Part shown: one piece after another, positions 56,313 to 64,000 of the stretch
Numbering within the stretch: the first letter of the stretch is position 1
How the letters are laid out: every line of letters begins with the position of its first letter
Assembly (NCBI RefSeq): GCF_000210295.1
Contig: NC_026740.1
Span: 124,001 to 188,000, forward strand
Source: Trypanosoma brucei gambiense DAL972
Lineage: Eukaryota; Euglenozoa; Kinetoplastea; Trypanosomatida; Trypanosomatidae
Reading direction: 5' to 3'
DNA length: 64,000 bases
Program-made: the position numbers and the translations under genes
Notes under the pieces: model-generated
Seen by the model: only the letters and a program-made list of their open reading frames with translations
What the model was told of the DNA's origin: nothing
Databases searched by the model: none

Positions 56313-56849
56313 TCAGTGATGAGGGGTTATGGTGTGGCCGTCCACATACATATTCCTTGTCGCCTTAGGAAGTGAAATCTTCAATCCGTCGTGTTTCTGT
56401 TGCCGCAAAGTTAGTTGACAACCCAATCGCGACGTCGACTGAGGGAAAAAAGCCATGTCAAGCATATCATTCTCTTCATCGGTAGCTTCATCAAACAACT
56501 CCATAGCCTCGTCATTCTCTAGGTACACGTGACACGTGGAGCAGGCGCAAGAGCCACCGCACGCTCCCTCAATCGGGAGTCCATGTTCCATCGCAACATC
56601 CAACAGTGTCTGTCCTTCATATGCTGTCAGTGTCCGCACAGTACCGCAGGGCAATTGCACATGAAGCGTTAGCGGCTTGCTACGTTCCCCACTGTCGTTG
56701 CTATGGGTTCGAACGGCATGCCACAAAACAGGGAATGTGTGAGGTCGTTGACTACTGAAAATACCACCGCTGCTCACACAAGTCACCGACTTGAGAAAAG
56801 GAGTGACAAGAGCTCGCCGTGGAGCAAGCAAGTAGCGTAAAGCAGCCAT
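56313..56849 (-). CDS. Mitochondrial adrenodoxin-type [2Fe-2S] ferredoxin
   Basis: The longest frame opens with GTG; the first ATG (56849) gives 178 aa beginning MAALRYLLAPRRALVTPFLK, a clear mitochondrial presequence. The ferredoxin domain covers about 57-168. Cluster ligands in the new numbering are C97, C103 and C106 (GACGGSCACSTCHVY) plus C144 (SRLGCQL), the C-x5-C-x2-C...C pattern of vertebrate-type ferredoxins. An extra cysteine, C101, lies inside the cluster loop. The acidic helix DEENDMLDMA matches the reductase/P450-binding helix of adrenodoxins. In the family these donate electrons for Fe-S cluster assembly, heme A or steroid chemistry. From memory, T. brucei has two such genes, one at Tb927.7.890, which fits the order here. 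Confidence 0.92.
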   Translation of the reverse strand: MAALRYLLAPRRALVTPFLKSVTCVSSGGIFSSQRPHTFPVLWHAVRTHSNDSGERSKPLTLHVQLPCGTVRTLTAYEGQTLLDVAMEHGLPIEGACGGSCACSTCHVYLENDEAMELFDEATDEENDMLDMAFFPQSTSRLGCQLTLRQQKHDGLKISLPKATRNMYVDGHTITPHH

Positions 56850-57379
56850 TGCCCGCGTCACCTTGGTTACTTCTTCTGATCCGTACTTAGAGGAAGCGGA
56901 GACGTTTTCCTCGTCCTTCTTCTTAAGTGCCCCGGTGTGTATCGGAACCGGGGTTATGGAGCGAAACGTTATAGAGCGGGGGGAAAGCGCAACATAAAGG
57001 ACAAACGTAACAAATAAAAAAAAATCGCATTAAAACAAACCAAACGCTTTATAGGGTTCACATCTTAGTTTTGTCTTTACCGTTACTCCGAGCCTGCCGC
57101 CACGGCTGCAAGAAAAGAGGACACCGTGTAATGAGTCTTATCAGGACGCAAGTACACATCACGGCGCCGCAACTCAACCCCGCGGAATCGGCCCACCTCC
57201 CTTTCGTGCCCTTCCCGATACAAGTAGCTTACCTCCTTTTCTCAGCTACACCACAGGCCCCACTTACTTTGATAAACGGCAGTTTCTCCCACAAGGTCCA
57301 ACATCCCTCCAACATGCACTCATTCACAACTCTCGTTCTAATTTGTTTTCCTCATATTCTCCCCCTTGTCTTCCCCCGA
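56850..57379. other. Intergenic region, nicalin gene to ferredoxin gene
   Basis: This holds the ferredoxin 5' UTR and the nicalin 3' UTR. A plus-strand A-run at 57017-57024 is a possible splice tract. No gene is recognised. Confidence 0.45.
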
Positions 57380-59167
57380 TCAACTGCTTCCACTGCTAGC
57401 AGTCTCTAGCTCCCCTTCGCAATTCATCAGGACACGAATTGTTCGAGTGAACCCGAACTCCAGCACAGCAAAAATACCTACAGCCACCACCGCCGCCAAG
57501 AGGACCAACAACTCCATGCTTTTTCGCTTAACCACAGATACATGTGCCACGTCCTCATACGGTCCGAAAAGCACAATACCAGGGGGTTTGAGGCGGTAAG
57601 TCGAGAGAGAAACACTCGACGAAAGGGCGCGGCGGCCCAAAGGTGATGACGGCATCACCAATCGATTTTGCATATGCCGTTCAAGGCTTTTAGCGAACTT
57701 CAACTGATCGGCACCACCATTCGCAACGGGACTGCGGTGCGACACGGCGGCATGACGCAGCATTCCTAGCATATAAGCATCATTACCAACCCACAGCCGA
57801 TTGTTGGTCGTGGTGGCACCATGCTCAGGAAGACGTAATAATGCCTTAGCAAAAGCATAAACAAAATCAACACGACGGCCCAGTTGCTTGGCGACATCAG
57901 TATCATTCTTGGTTGTGTTGGGAAATGTTGAGAGCGGGTAACGTGCAGCTCTAAACAGTTGATCTGACCGATATCTTCTCGTAGAAGAAATTGTAACAGC
58001 ATGAACCTGCCGATGTGCTAGCACCTCGTGCTCAAAGTGGAGATCGTAGTGGTGATAGTTCGTCTTTGCGACAAGAATAGTGAGGTGAATGCCCTGCTTG
58101 ATCGCTGTGGCCTCAGCTAATTCTTTTACTTGTGAGTAATATGGATCGTTGTGGAAGGAATCATGTACGTGCATGTATAGTCTGGAAGAGTCATCTGCGC
58201 TATGCTTGCCATCAGTTGACTCACCATCCACGTCTTCCCCGAAAGTATTATCGCTACGGTCGCTTGTGAGGAGCTCGTCCAAACAGAGTACGAGTGCGTA
58301 CCGGTCCAGATCCTCCTCTTGTTGGTTGGATAGCCACCACCTTGTTCCTGCGTAGTTGAACCTGGCCGTATTTCCCAACAGGAAGGAAACGCTGTAGGGA
58401 TTTAGTGGAGCCGCATTAACATTTACACCAGCGTTCTTGTCGGCATTCACCGCAGCCTCCGCATTGAATCTCCACCACAGATCCACTGCAGCAACGGCCG
58501 CTGAAGCCCCGCCAGCTGTGAGAGAAGCAGGTGCAACGCCCAGAGTGTCGAAGGAAGCGGTGATGAGAAGACGTGGTGTGTCCGCAGAAGCTTCTTTCGG
58601 TTTTACTTTCAACGACGCATAAATATTAATACCCGTAAACGAGGCGTTCGCTGCTGGGGTTACCTCCCGAACACTGTTTCCGATCGACACTGCAGCATAC
58701 TCGCTGACTTCTAGAGTGGCGAACATCTTCTTCAGTTTCTCAGCAGCCACCCCGTCTTGAGGAAGGAAATAAACAGGGATGGACACAGCTGCGCGAGAGA
58801 GCTGGTGCTGCAGCAGTAGCTCATTGTGTGTGTCGAAGGGCGAGGTGGCAGCGACAACCCCATTAACAGGGAGGGACACAAGTTGCTTCCAGTCGGCTTG
58901 TGTTAAATGTACCTCAGTGGGAATAAATACAGTGTGACCTGCATGTGCGGAGATATCAGCCGGATTAAACTGCGAAATTGCGCCGCGGAGCAGCCACTGC
59001 TTCGAGCCAAAAGACGATTGACCCAACCCTCCTGAGGCATCCGTTTGTGACTTTGCATTACTACGTTCGAAGCTGATCGCGTGCGCTACATCAGCTGTTA
59101 GCACAGGTATTGACGCCGCTACTTGAATTCTCACTAGCACTGCCAGTAGTGCCAACGACAAAAACAT
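57380..59167 (-). CDS. NCLN: Nicalin-like ER membrane glycoprotein (BOS complex)
   Basis: This is a 595-aa protein from a true ATG. It has a signal peptide (MFLSLALLAVLVRIQVAA, cleaved near 19), a large luminal M28-like domain, and one C-terminal transmembrane helix at about 550-573 (MELLVLLAAVVAVGIFAVLE) with a short cytosolic tail. The motif RLLITASFDTLGVAPASLTAGG, then FLLGNTARFNYAGTRWWL, ALVLCLDELL and LHFEHEVLAHRQVHAVTISS, aligns by eye with nicalin throughout. Active peptidases of the M28 fold have a His-x-Asp zinc pair where this protein has Ser-Phe-Asp, so it should be inactive, as in nicalin generally. In animals nicalin forms the BOS complex with NOMO and TMEM147 at the ER translocon for multipass protein insertion. 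The same role here is inferred. Confidence 0.86.
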   Translation of the reverse strand: MFLSLALLAVLVRIQVAASIPVLTADVAHAISFERSNAKSQTDASGGLGQSSFGSKQWLLRGAISQFNPADISAHAGHTVFIPTEVHLTQADWKQLVSLPVNGVVAATSPFDTHNELLLQHQLSRAAVSIPVYFLPQDGVAAEKLKKMFATLEVSEYAAVSIGNSVREVTPAANASFTGINIYASLKVKPKEASADTPRLLITASFDTLGVAPASLTAGGASAAVAAVDLWWRFNAEAAVNADKNAGVNVNAAPLNPYSVSFLLGNTARFNYAGTRWWLSNQQEEDLDRYALVLCLDELLTSDRSDNTFGEDVDGESTDGKHSADDSSRLYMHVHDSFHNDPYYSQVKELAEATAIKQGIHLTILVAKTNYHHYDLHFEHEVLAHRQVHAVTISSTRRYRSDQLFRAARYPLSTFPNTTKNDTDVAKQLGRRVDFVYAFAKALLRLPEHGATTTNNRLWVGNDAYMLGMLRHAAVSHRSPVANGGADQLKFAKSLERHMQNRLVMPSSPLGRRALSSSVSLSTYRLKPPGIVLFGPYEDVAHVSVVKRKSMELLVLLAAVVAVGIFAVLEFGFTRTIRVLMNCEGELETASSGSS

Positions 59168-59674
59168 CTGCGTTGGTAATGTTCGTTGAACGGACGTTAT
59201 GTGTGTTACCGTCCACTGAATACCTTTGTTCTGGTGCCTTTCTTCTTTTCAAAAAAAGTTACTTTCGTTATCGCCGTTAAATTCCCCAATCAGTGTTAAT
59301 GTCCTTGCGGTACACGGTTTCTTCCTGGTACTCTCCCTTTTGATGTTTCAAAATAATAGCGATTGCGCAAATGAGGGTGAATTCGAAACAAAAAAGAAGG
59401 TAACTGAAGGAAACGATGTGATGGATTTCAGGCATTTGAACTAAACTTGAGCACTTTACCTGAAAGAGGAGGGAACAAAGGAAGGACGTCTAAAACACGC
59501 AGTCTGTGCCCCCGTTAAACCACGTATCAGATGACTACACCTTTACGAACAAAGTAACCACACAATCATACCTACCACCACCAACTGAAGAGGTACTGTG
59601 GTACACACGAACTATGCGAAGTGGGATAGCAGACGCTATCACCAAGCAAGCGCTGGTGAAACAAAAAGGCACCG
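59168..59674. other. Intergenic region, AKR-like gene to nicalin gene
   Basis: A minus-strand tract at about 59410-59385 (CCTTCTTTTTTGTTTC) is a plausible splice signal for nicalin mRNA. The rest is the 3' UTR of the AKR-like gene. No gene is seen. Confidence 0.45.
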
Positions 59675-61816
59675 TTAAACTTGGCCACTTCCGCCACTGC
59701 TTCCGGCACGGTCATCCCCACCCTCCACCTCCTCTGGGATGTCAGGGAACTTCGGGTTTTGTGGATCGATCTTAACCATGTAGTCCATGGATTTGCTTTT
59801 CTGCTTTGACAACTTTCCCTCTGTGAGGACCGGCTCCAACATGTACGGGTCAGGTGGACACGAGTTTGCAAAAGACACCTCCATGGAATCGCACAGAGCC
59901 ATAATCTCATCTTCTGGCACAGGTAGCTCGCCATTCCTTGCTGGATTAAGCTCTGTTGCTTCATGAAAGTACCGTGAAACGTGAAACCCGGCCAGAACGG
60001 TGTCAACGCCGTAGGTGGCAAAGTTGATAGCTTTCTGATTAAGCATAGGGCACATTGCCAGAGTCGGGCTCATCCGGTCAATGGCCGCATTCTTCTCCAG
60101 AGCCATCTTACCACATTTATGCTCAAACATACGCTTTCGTAGCCGCAGCATATCGTTGGTAAGTTGTTCGTACTGTTTGCACCACTCTTTAAGATCGGCG
60201 GATGAAGCCTCTTTAAATCGCATGAGTGCACGACGAAAGCGCGGTATCATATAGTATGTCGCCCAGTTACTGAAAAAAAAGAGATTTGTGAACTGTCTTT
60301 GAGCCGCCAGGTAAACACTAGCCACAAAGAGGTGCTCCAGTGGTGGAAGTGTTGATGGTCCTTTTTCTATTGACTCCTTCACTTCCATCTCTTTTAGCAC
60401 ACACCGTTCGCAAACGGTGAAGAAGTTCATACGAAGAGACTTGAGGTCTGCTTCCATCGGGAAATTATGGTAGCGCTGCGGTAACTCCATCAAGTCTGTG
60501 GCCTCGAGTGGACTGTGGCCCAATGTGTTCAATCCAAGTGCTGTTGTGAGGGAGCGCAGCGTGTGATTACCATCATATGGTAGCGGCTTGTTGAGAGCTT
60601 GCGAAAAGGTTAAGTTAAAGGGGTACTGCAAAAACCGTAGGTGGTGATTATCACCACCCGCACGTCTTGCAAGCTCCATCAGACGGTAAATATTTATTAC
60701 CTGAGGCGGGGGCTGGCGGTTGCGAATGTAATCAGGGACCATCGCATCTGGTGGAAGCGTTGGATAGTCACGATGAATGTGAGGCGCAAGATAAGGTGAA
60801 GAAATCCCATAGTACTGCAAAACGCCGAGCTTTACCTGGTTCTCCAGATAGGCGAAAAGTTGGAGAATGTCATCATCGATATGGGCATCCGGCCTACCGT
60901 CAAACAATGTGTGGAAGCCGTCCAGTAACAGAACGTCGATACATTCTATTTTTGTGTTGTAGGCAACATTGGTAAAGAAAGCTTCCAACCAATCCGGGGA
61001 AAGTCCAGCTGCAGAAGTCTTGGACACGCGGCGGAGATTCAAGCGAGCTAGTTGTTCATCGCTCAGCTCACTTATACGGAACCCAGACTTCAGCTGCATA
61101 GAGGGAAGTGAAGATGCCTTGTAGCGCTCAAAGATAGGGACGATACGATTTCGAACCACAGCAGTATTGGAGGATTCCACTTGTGTAATTTCCTCCTGAA
61201 ATGGCTGCTGCTTAATAACACCACAACGACAAACAACAACAAAACCTTCACGATCGAGCTCGAATGCTTGCAGGGCTTCATAGAAGGCACGAGCAATACT
61301 CTGATGAACGTCAGACATGCTTCCGTCAAGTTCAAAAACGTTGCACCCTTTGATTATCTGCAACTGCAACGACTCCACAGCCTCGTTAATATCATTCGGC
61401 ATCTTGCAAGTGGCGCAGCCCAGCCTAGAAAGATGCCATCCCACTGGTGATGGACAAATGTGACGCCAATTCTCAAATACAGTAGACCTATCGCACGTGT
61501 ATTTGGTACCGCGGGCTGTAGCCCTCCCAAGTATGGGTACCGCTTTGGACTCCCGCGCATCTGCCTGCCCCTGAGGTCCTAACATGCCACGAATGGCGCT
61601 CTGTGCCCGATTCCCGTATAACCCGTTAATTCCTGTCGTTTCGCCCGTCCGGCCGCCGGGTTCAATACTGCCACCCTGATCGACACGAGGGCGTCGCCCT
61701 GGTTGTTGGCCGTCTACGCCGCTGTGAGACACCCGACGCACGTGAATGCCATAACAAGTAAAGACCAAAGTGGCAGTCCGTCGCCAACCAAGTGCATGAC
61801 GCGAGCAGCTTCTCAT
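59675..61816 (-). CDS. Mitochondrial aldo-keto-reductase-like protein, probable pseudoenzyme
   Basis: The longest frame opens at TTG (61855); the first ATG (61816) gives 713 aa starting MRSCSRHALGWRRTATLVFT, a good mitochondrial presequence. Residues about 125-380 resemble an AKR TIM barrel: VGWHLSRLGCATCKM for the first strand, NVFELDGSMSDVHQ for the nucleotide-site Asp segment, FVVVCRCGVI where AKRs read 'ISTKxG', IDVLLLDGFHTLFD for the 'DLLLIH' strand, and VLQYYGISS for the 'IGVSN' strand. The catalytic Tyr, Lys and His of the AKR tetrad are not at the expected places. The C-terminal half (about 420-713) has no counterpart in AKRs and is rich in helices and aromatic residues (FFFSNWATYYMIPRFRRALM). 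This suggests an enzyme fold reused as a structural part, perhaps of a mitochondrial complex. Confidence 0.65.
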   Translation of the reverse strand: MRSCSRHALGWRRTATLVFTCYGIHVRRVSHSGVDGQQPGRRPRVDQGGSIEPGGRTGETTGINGLYGNRAQSAIRGMLGPQGQADARESKAVPILGRATARGTKYTCDRSTVFENWRHICPSPVGWHLSRLGCATCKMPNDINEAVESLQLQIIKGCNVFELDGSMSDVHQSIARAFYEALQAFELDREGFVVVCRCGVIKQQPFQEEITQVESSNTAVVRNRIVPIFERYKASSLPSMQLKSGFRISELSDEQLARLNLRRVSKTSAAGLSPDWLEAFFTNVAYNTKIECIDVLLLDGFHTLFDGRPDAHIDDDILQLFAYLENQVKLGVLQYYGISSPYLAPHIHRDYPTLPPDAMVPDYIRNRQPPPQVINIYRLMELARRAGGDNHHLRFLQYPFNLTFSQALNKPLPYDGNHTLRSLTTALGLNTLGHSPLEATDLMELPQRYHNFPMEADLKSLRMNFFTVCERCVLKEMEVKESIEKGPSTLPPLEHLFVASVYLAAQRQFTNLFFFSNWATYYMIPRFRRALMRFKEASSADLKEWCKQYEQLTNDMLRLRKRMFEHKCGKMALEKNAAIDRMSPTLAMCPMLNQKAINFATYGVDTVLAGFHVSRYFHEATELNPARNGELPVPEDEIMALCDSMEVSFANSCPPDPYMLEPVLTEGKLSKQKSKSMDYMVKIDPQNPKFPDIPEEVEGGDDRAGSSGGSGQV

Positions 61817-62910
61817 CACAGCCGAATACGTGTGAACTGCTACAAAGCTGCTCAAAGGAGCGGGTACACACTAGAGAAACCGGGTGGACGGCAGTTCGCA
61901 CTATTCGCTACGATGTTGACAACAAAGCGGAATAAGATTATTGGCACTACCCAAGGATGCACCAGACGTCAGCCGTTTATTTGAGTGAACCAGTGTGCTA
62001 GTAAACCTACACGGGACCTCAAGAGTTATGAGCGGGATGCTATCTCTTGGTGCCTTTCCACTAATACGTCAACTCCGCCCCCCTCTATTATTTCCCCCTA
62101 GCGAGACACAAGTGAATATGAAGAAAAATAAACAAAGTTGTCAGTGACAAAGTCAAAGCGATCAACCCACTTGAAATTCACCCAGAGGGTAAAACACAAC
62201 TCCACTGGCGTTTTAGTTTGTACAAATAAACAGACGACAGTGCTTTCATATCAAATTGTGGAAAGCGGCGCAGCGCAGTCATGATACATATTTTCTCACC
62301 CTTGTATTGCAAAGGGTTTCTCTATTTATTTCATTTACCACAGGGAAGGACGAAAGAGACCACCGCGTTCCAATCGCCCCTCACACCGCTATTGTAAACA
62401 TGAACCCCTTGCTTGGTACGGCAGTCAACAGTACCATAGTGGAGAAAAAGAAGAAGGCAAAAAATATCTATCTAGAGTGCATCACAGCTTTGTATTCTTC
62501 TTTCCCCCTCCCCCCATTAATGATCATTGGCAAGAGCTACTTATTTTCTGAAGCAGACTTTGTTGATGTTGCAATTCACATGTGACCAAGGCACAAAAAA
62601 AAAAAAAGTGCGCCAGGTGTTCCCAATGTGCAAAAAGAGTTCCACAAAAAATCTATTTGTGCAACTGAGAGGGCACACAACGACTCGTCTTTACGCACCA
62701 ACGTTTATAACACGCCAGCTCGCCGCACTGCGTAGCACGTTTGCGTTTCCCCACCAAACCCATTATATGTACATGTATTTTTCTTTTACTGTCCTACCCC
62801 AAGTTTTGTTCATCAAAGTAAACATAAAGCGGCACAACCCATCCCCACCTCAATACCAACGGCATATATATATATATATATATGTATATAAAGGTAGACC
62901 GACTTCAACG
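61817..62910. other. Intergenic region, dynein heavy chain gene to AKR-like gene
   Basis: This 1.1-kb gap is mostly the dynein heavy chain 3' UTR. It has a TA/GTA run at 62864-62890, an A-run at 62596-62607, and a plus-strand purine tract at 62112-62134 that may mark the AKR-like gene's splice site. Short plus-strand frames (109 and 131 codons) lack support. Confidence 0.45.
62864..62890. repeat. (TA)n microsatellite
   Basis: About ten TA units with a single GTA interruption lie 20 nt past the dynein heavy chain stop codon. Confidence 0.88.
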
Positions 62911-64000
62911 TTAATCATCTAGCATGCAGAGTAGCGCGACGCCCCGTCGTATCCAATGTTCTGGTGGAGACGAACCCGGACTGAGGTCGAGGGAAATAAC
63001 GTAGTTCGTAGACAAACCAGTCGTTGATAGGGCACCGGCACGGGCGGACGTCTTGTACACCGGACACTCATATACCGGCTTCGATTTGTCTTGATCCTTT
63101 AACCGTTGTGGTTCGAGGTTGATCAACGGCATGGATGTGTACAGCTCCCGAGGGTTGCTCTCGCAGAGCGACATCCCCTCAAAAGTGAAGCGGGCCCCTT
63201 CGAGAAAGAGGCCGTGGATAAGCACACCCGCCTTGGGTGTGTTGACAATGTCCTCCACTACTTCATAACGTGTCACATTTGTGCGGAAACGAATATCATC
63301 AATAGGTATCATGTTTTCACGACTGTGAGCCTGCAACACACCGGTAAGGAAACCCTGGGGGAAGAAGAAACCAGAAATCCAGAAACTCATAGGCATACCA
63401 TTGTCGTTCCAGTCACGAAAGAACTCGACGCGCAGCAGTGTGTCCTGAAACCATGATGCCAATGGCTTTCGTGATAGATAGCTGTTCTCATGCCATATTT
63501 GAGGAACCTGACCAAGAAGGCATGCGTCGAACATGCTCTCAAGCCGCGCCGACATGACAACTTCCCCCTTAATACCTCGCTTAAGCTCCAAAAGGGTTGC
63601 TTCCAGCTTCCTGATAATCGAATTGAACACATCAATCTCCTGGCTTACCACGGTGCCGAGTGAAATCATAACACCGCCCTCTGTTAGTTGGTACGTGTCG
63701 GGGTGGGCTTTAGTCTTGTCGATCGCCTCCGGTAAGCGAGTCTGGAACTCACTAACCATCTCAAGTACTTTATCCTCTGGGCTTCGTCCCGCCGTCCCCT
63801 TCGTGCGTGGTTGGACGGAGAGCATAACTGCCAGTTGGTTTCTTGCCGTTGTACGGTTGCATGCTATGTCAGCATTAGAGTGCATTCCAAAGAGTTCTGG
63901 ACTCTCGAAGGCAGGAAGATCAGCTAAATACTCCTTTACTGCGTCGAGAGACTCGACATCCTCCGGAATGCAGTAAACACCGTCAGAGGTGATGTTAAAC
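62911..64000 (-). CDS. Axonemal dynein heavy chain, C-terminal part (5' end outside window)
   Basis: The frame stays open to the window's right edge. The called ORF begins at an internal ATG (63885), but 38 further codons upstream continue the same protein (…FNITSDGVYCIPEDVESL, then YLADLPAFESPELFGM). This leaves about 362 residues of the C-terminus. The sequence is the terminal domain of a dynein motor: PELFGMHSNADIA, WISGFFFPQGFLTGVLQAHSR, a GVLIHGLFLEGARF strand, YECPVYKTSARAG, and the ending WIRRGVALLCMLDD. This C-terminal domain and the final motif are typical of axonemal dyneins; the PVYKT segment suggests an inner-arm single-headed type. Such chains run to over 4000 aa, so most of the gene lies beyond the window. 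Synteny from memory (Tb927.7.920, a dynein heavy chain) agrees. Confidence 0.92.
   Translation of the reverse strand, partial: FNITSDGVYCIPEDVESLDAVKEYLADLPAFESPELFGMHSNADIACNRTTARNQLAVMLSVQPRTKGTAGRSPEDKVLEMVSEFQTRLPEAIDKTKAHPDTYQLTEGGVMISLGTVVSQEIDVFNSIIRKLEATLLELKRGIKGEVVMSARLESMFDACLLGQVPQIWHENSYLSRKPLASWFQDTLLRVEFFRDWNDNGMPMSFWISGFFFPQGFLTGVLQAHSRENMIPIDDIRFRTNVTRYEVVEDIVNTPKAGVLIHGLFLEGARFTFEGMSLCESNPRELYTSMPLINLEPQRLKDQDKSKPVYECPVYKTSARAGALSTTGLSTNYVISLDLSPGSSPPEHWIRRGVALLCMLDD

Noticed and set aside
1..64000. Strand-switch region, tRNA/snRNA genes, VSG genes, ingi/RIME or SLACS retroelements, CRISPR, bacterial-type operons
   Set aside because: All convincing ORFs share one strand. 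No reverse transcriptase or VSG-like sequence was seen, and scanning the gaps by eye showed no tRNA-like box A/box B fold. A tRNAscan and Rfam search would be needed to exclude small RNAs fully.

Overview
The window looks like nuclear DNA of a kinetoplastid, most likely Trypanosoma brucei or a close relative. Every convincing coding region is an intronless ORF on the minus strand. The ORFs are packed head to tail with 0.1-1.3 kb gaps. Those gaps hold the polypyrimidine tracts and AG acceptors expected for spliced-leader trans-splicing, plus AT-rich, microsatellite-bearing UTRs. There is no strand switch, so the window appears to be an interior piece of one directional polycistronic unit transcribed from high to low coordinates. 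From memory, the gene order fits T. brucei chromosome 7, roughly the Tb927.7.700 to Tb927.7.920 interval (HSP70.4, MRB800, an ATP synthase subunit and a dynein heavy chain fall in the right order). That placement is inference and needs a database check.

Layout from low to high coordinate (3' to 5' along transcription): NOL10/Enp2-like nucleolar protein; cytosolic HSP70 of the HSP70.4 type; a multi-BRCT scaffold; a DNAAF1-like LRR protein; a membrane J-domain protein; an unknown 848-aa protein; an acidic beta-helix protein; a RING protein with coiled coil; a RluA-type pseudouridine synthase; two predicted mitochondrial proteins, the second probably the editing factor MRB800; a low-complexity protein with a 34-residue tandem repeat; the axonemal dynein light chain p28; a 2806-aa TEP1-like TROVE/NACHT/WD40 protein; a small mitochondrial membrane protein, probably an ATP synthase subunit; a zinc-finger plus NYN-like protein; an unknown 1040-aa protein; an unknown 363-aa protein; an RRM/RGG protein; a mitochondrial adrenodoxin-type ferredoxin; nicalin; an aldo-keto-reductase-like mitochondrial protein; and the 3' end of an axonemal dynein heavy chain cut by the window edge.

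Neighbours in such a unit share transcription but not usually function. Two themes still recur. One is flagellar motility (DNAAF1, p28, dynein heavy chain). The other is mitochondrial biology (about six genes with presequence-like N-termini). Several proteins keep a fold but have lost its catalytic residues: the TEP1 NACHT and vWA domains, nicalin, and the AKR-like protein. Several of the longest ORFs begin at TTG or GTG, or run upstream through a splice tract. For these I report the first plausible ATG downstream of the tract: 590-aa ORF to 535 aa, BRCT to 1737 aa, DNAAF1 to 608 aa, 886-aa ORF to 848 aa, RING to 344 aa, NYN to 333 aa, 1060-aa ORF to 1040 aa, 376-aa ORF to 363 aa, ferredoxin to 178 aa, AKR-like to 713 aa. 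No tRNA, rRNA, retroelement, VSG gene or CRISPR array was seen.
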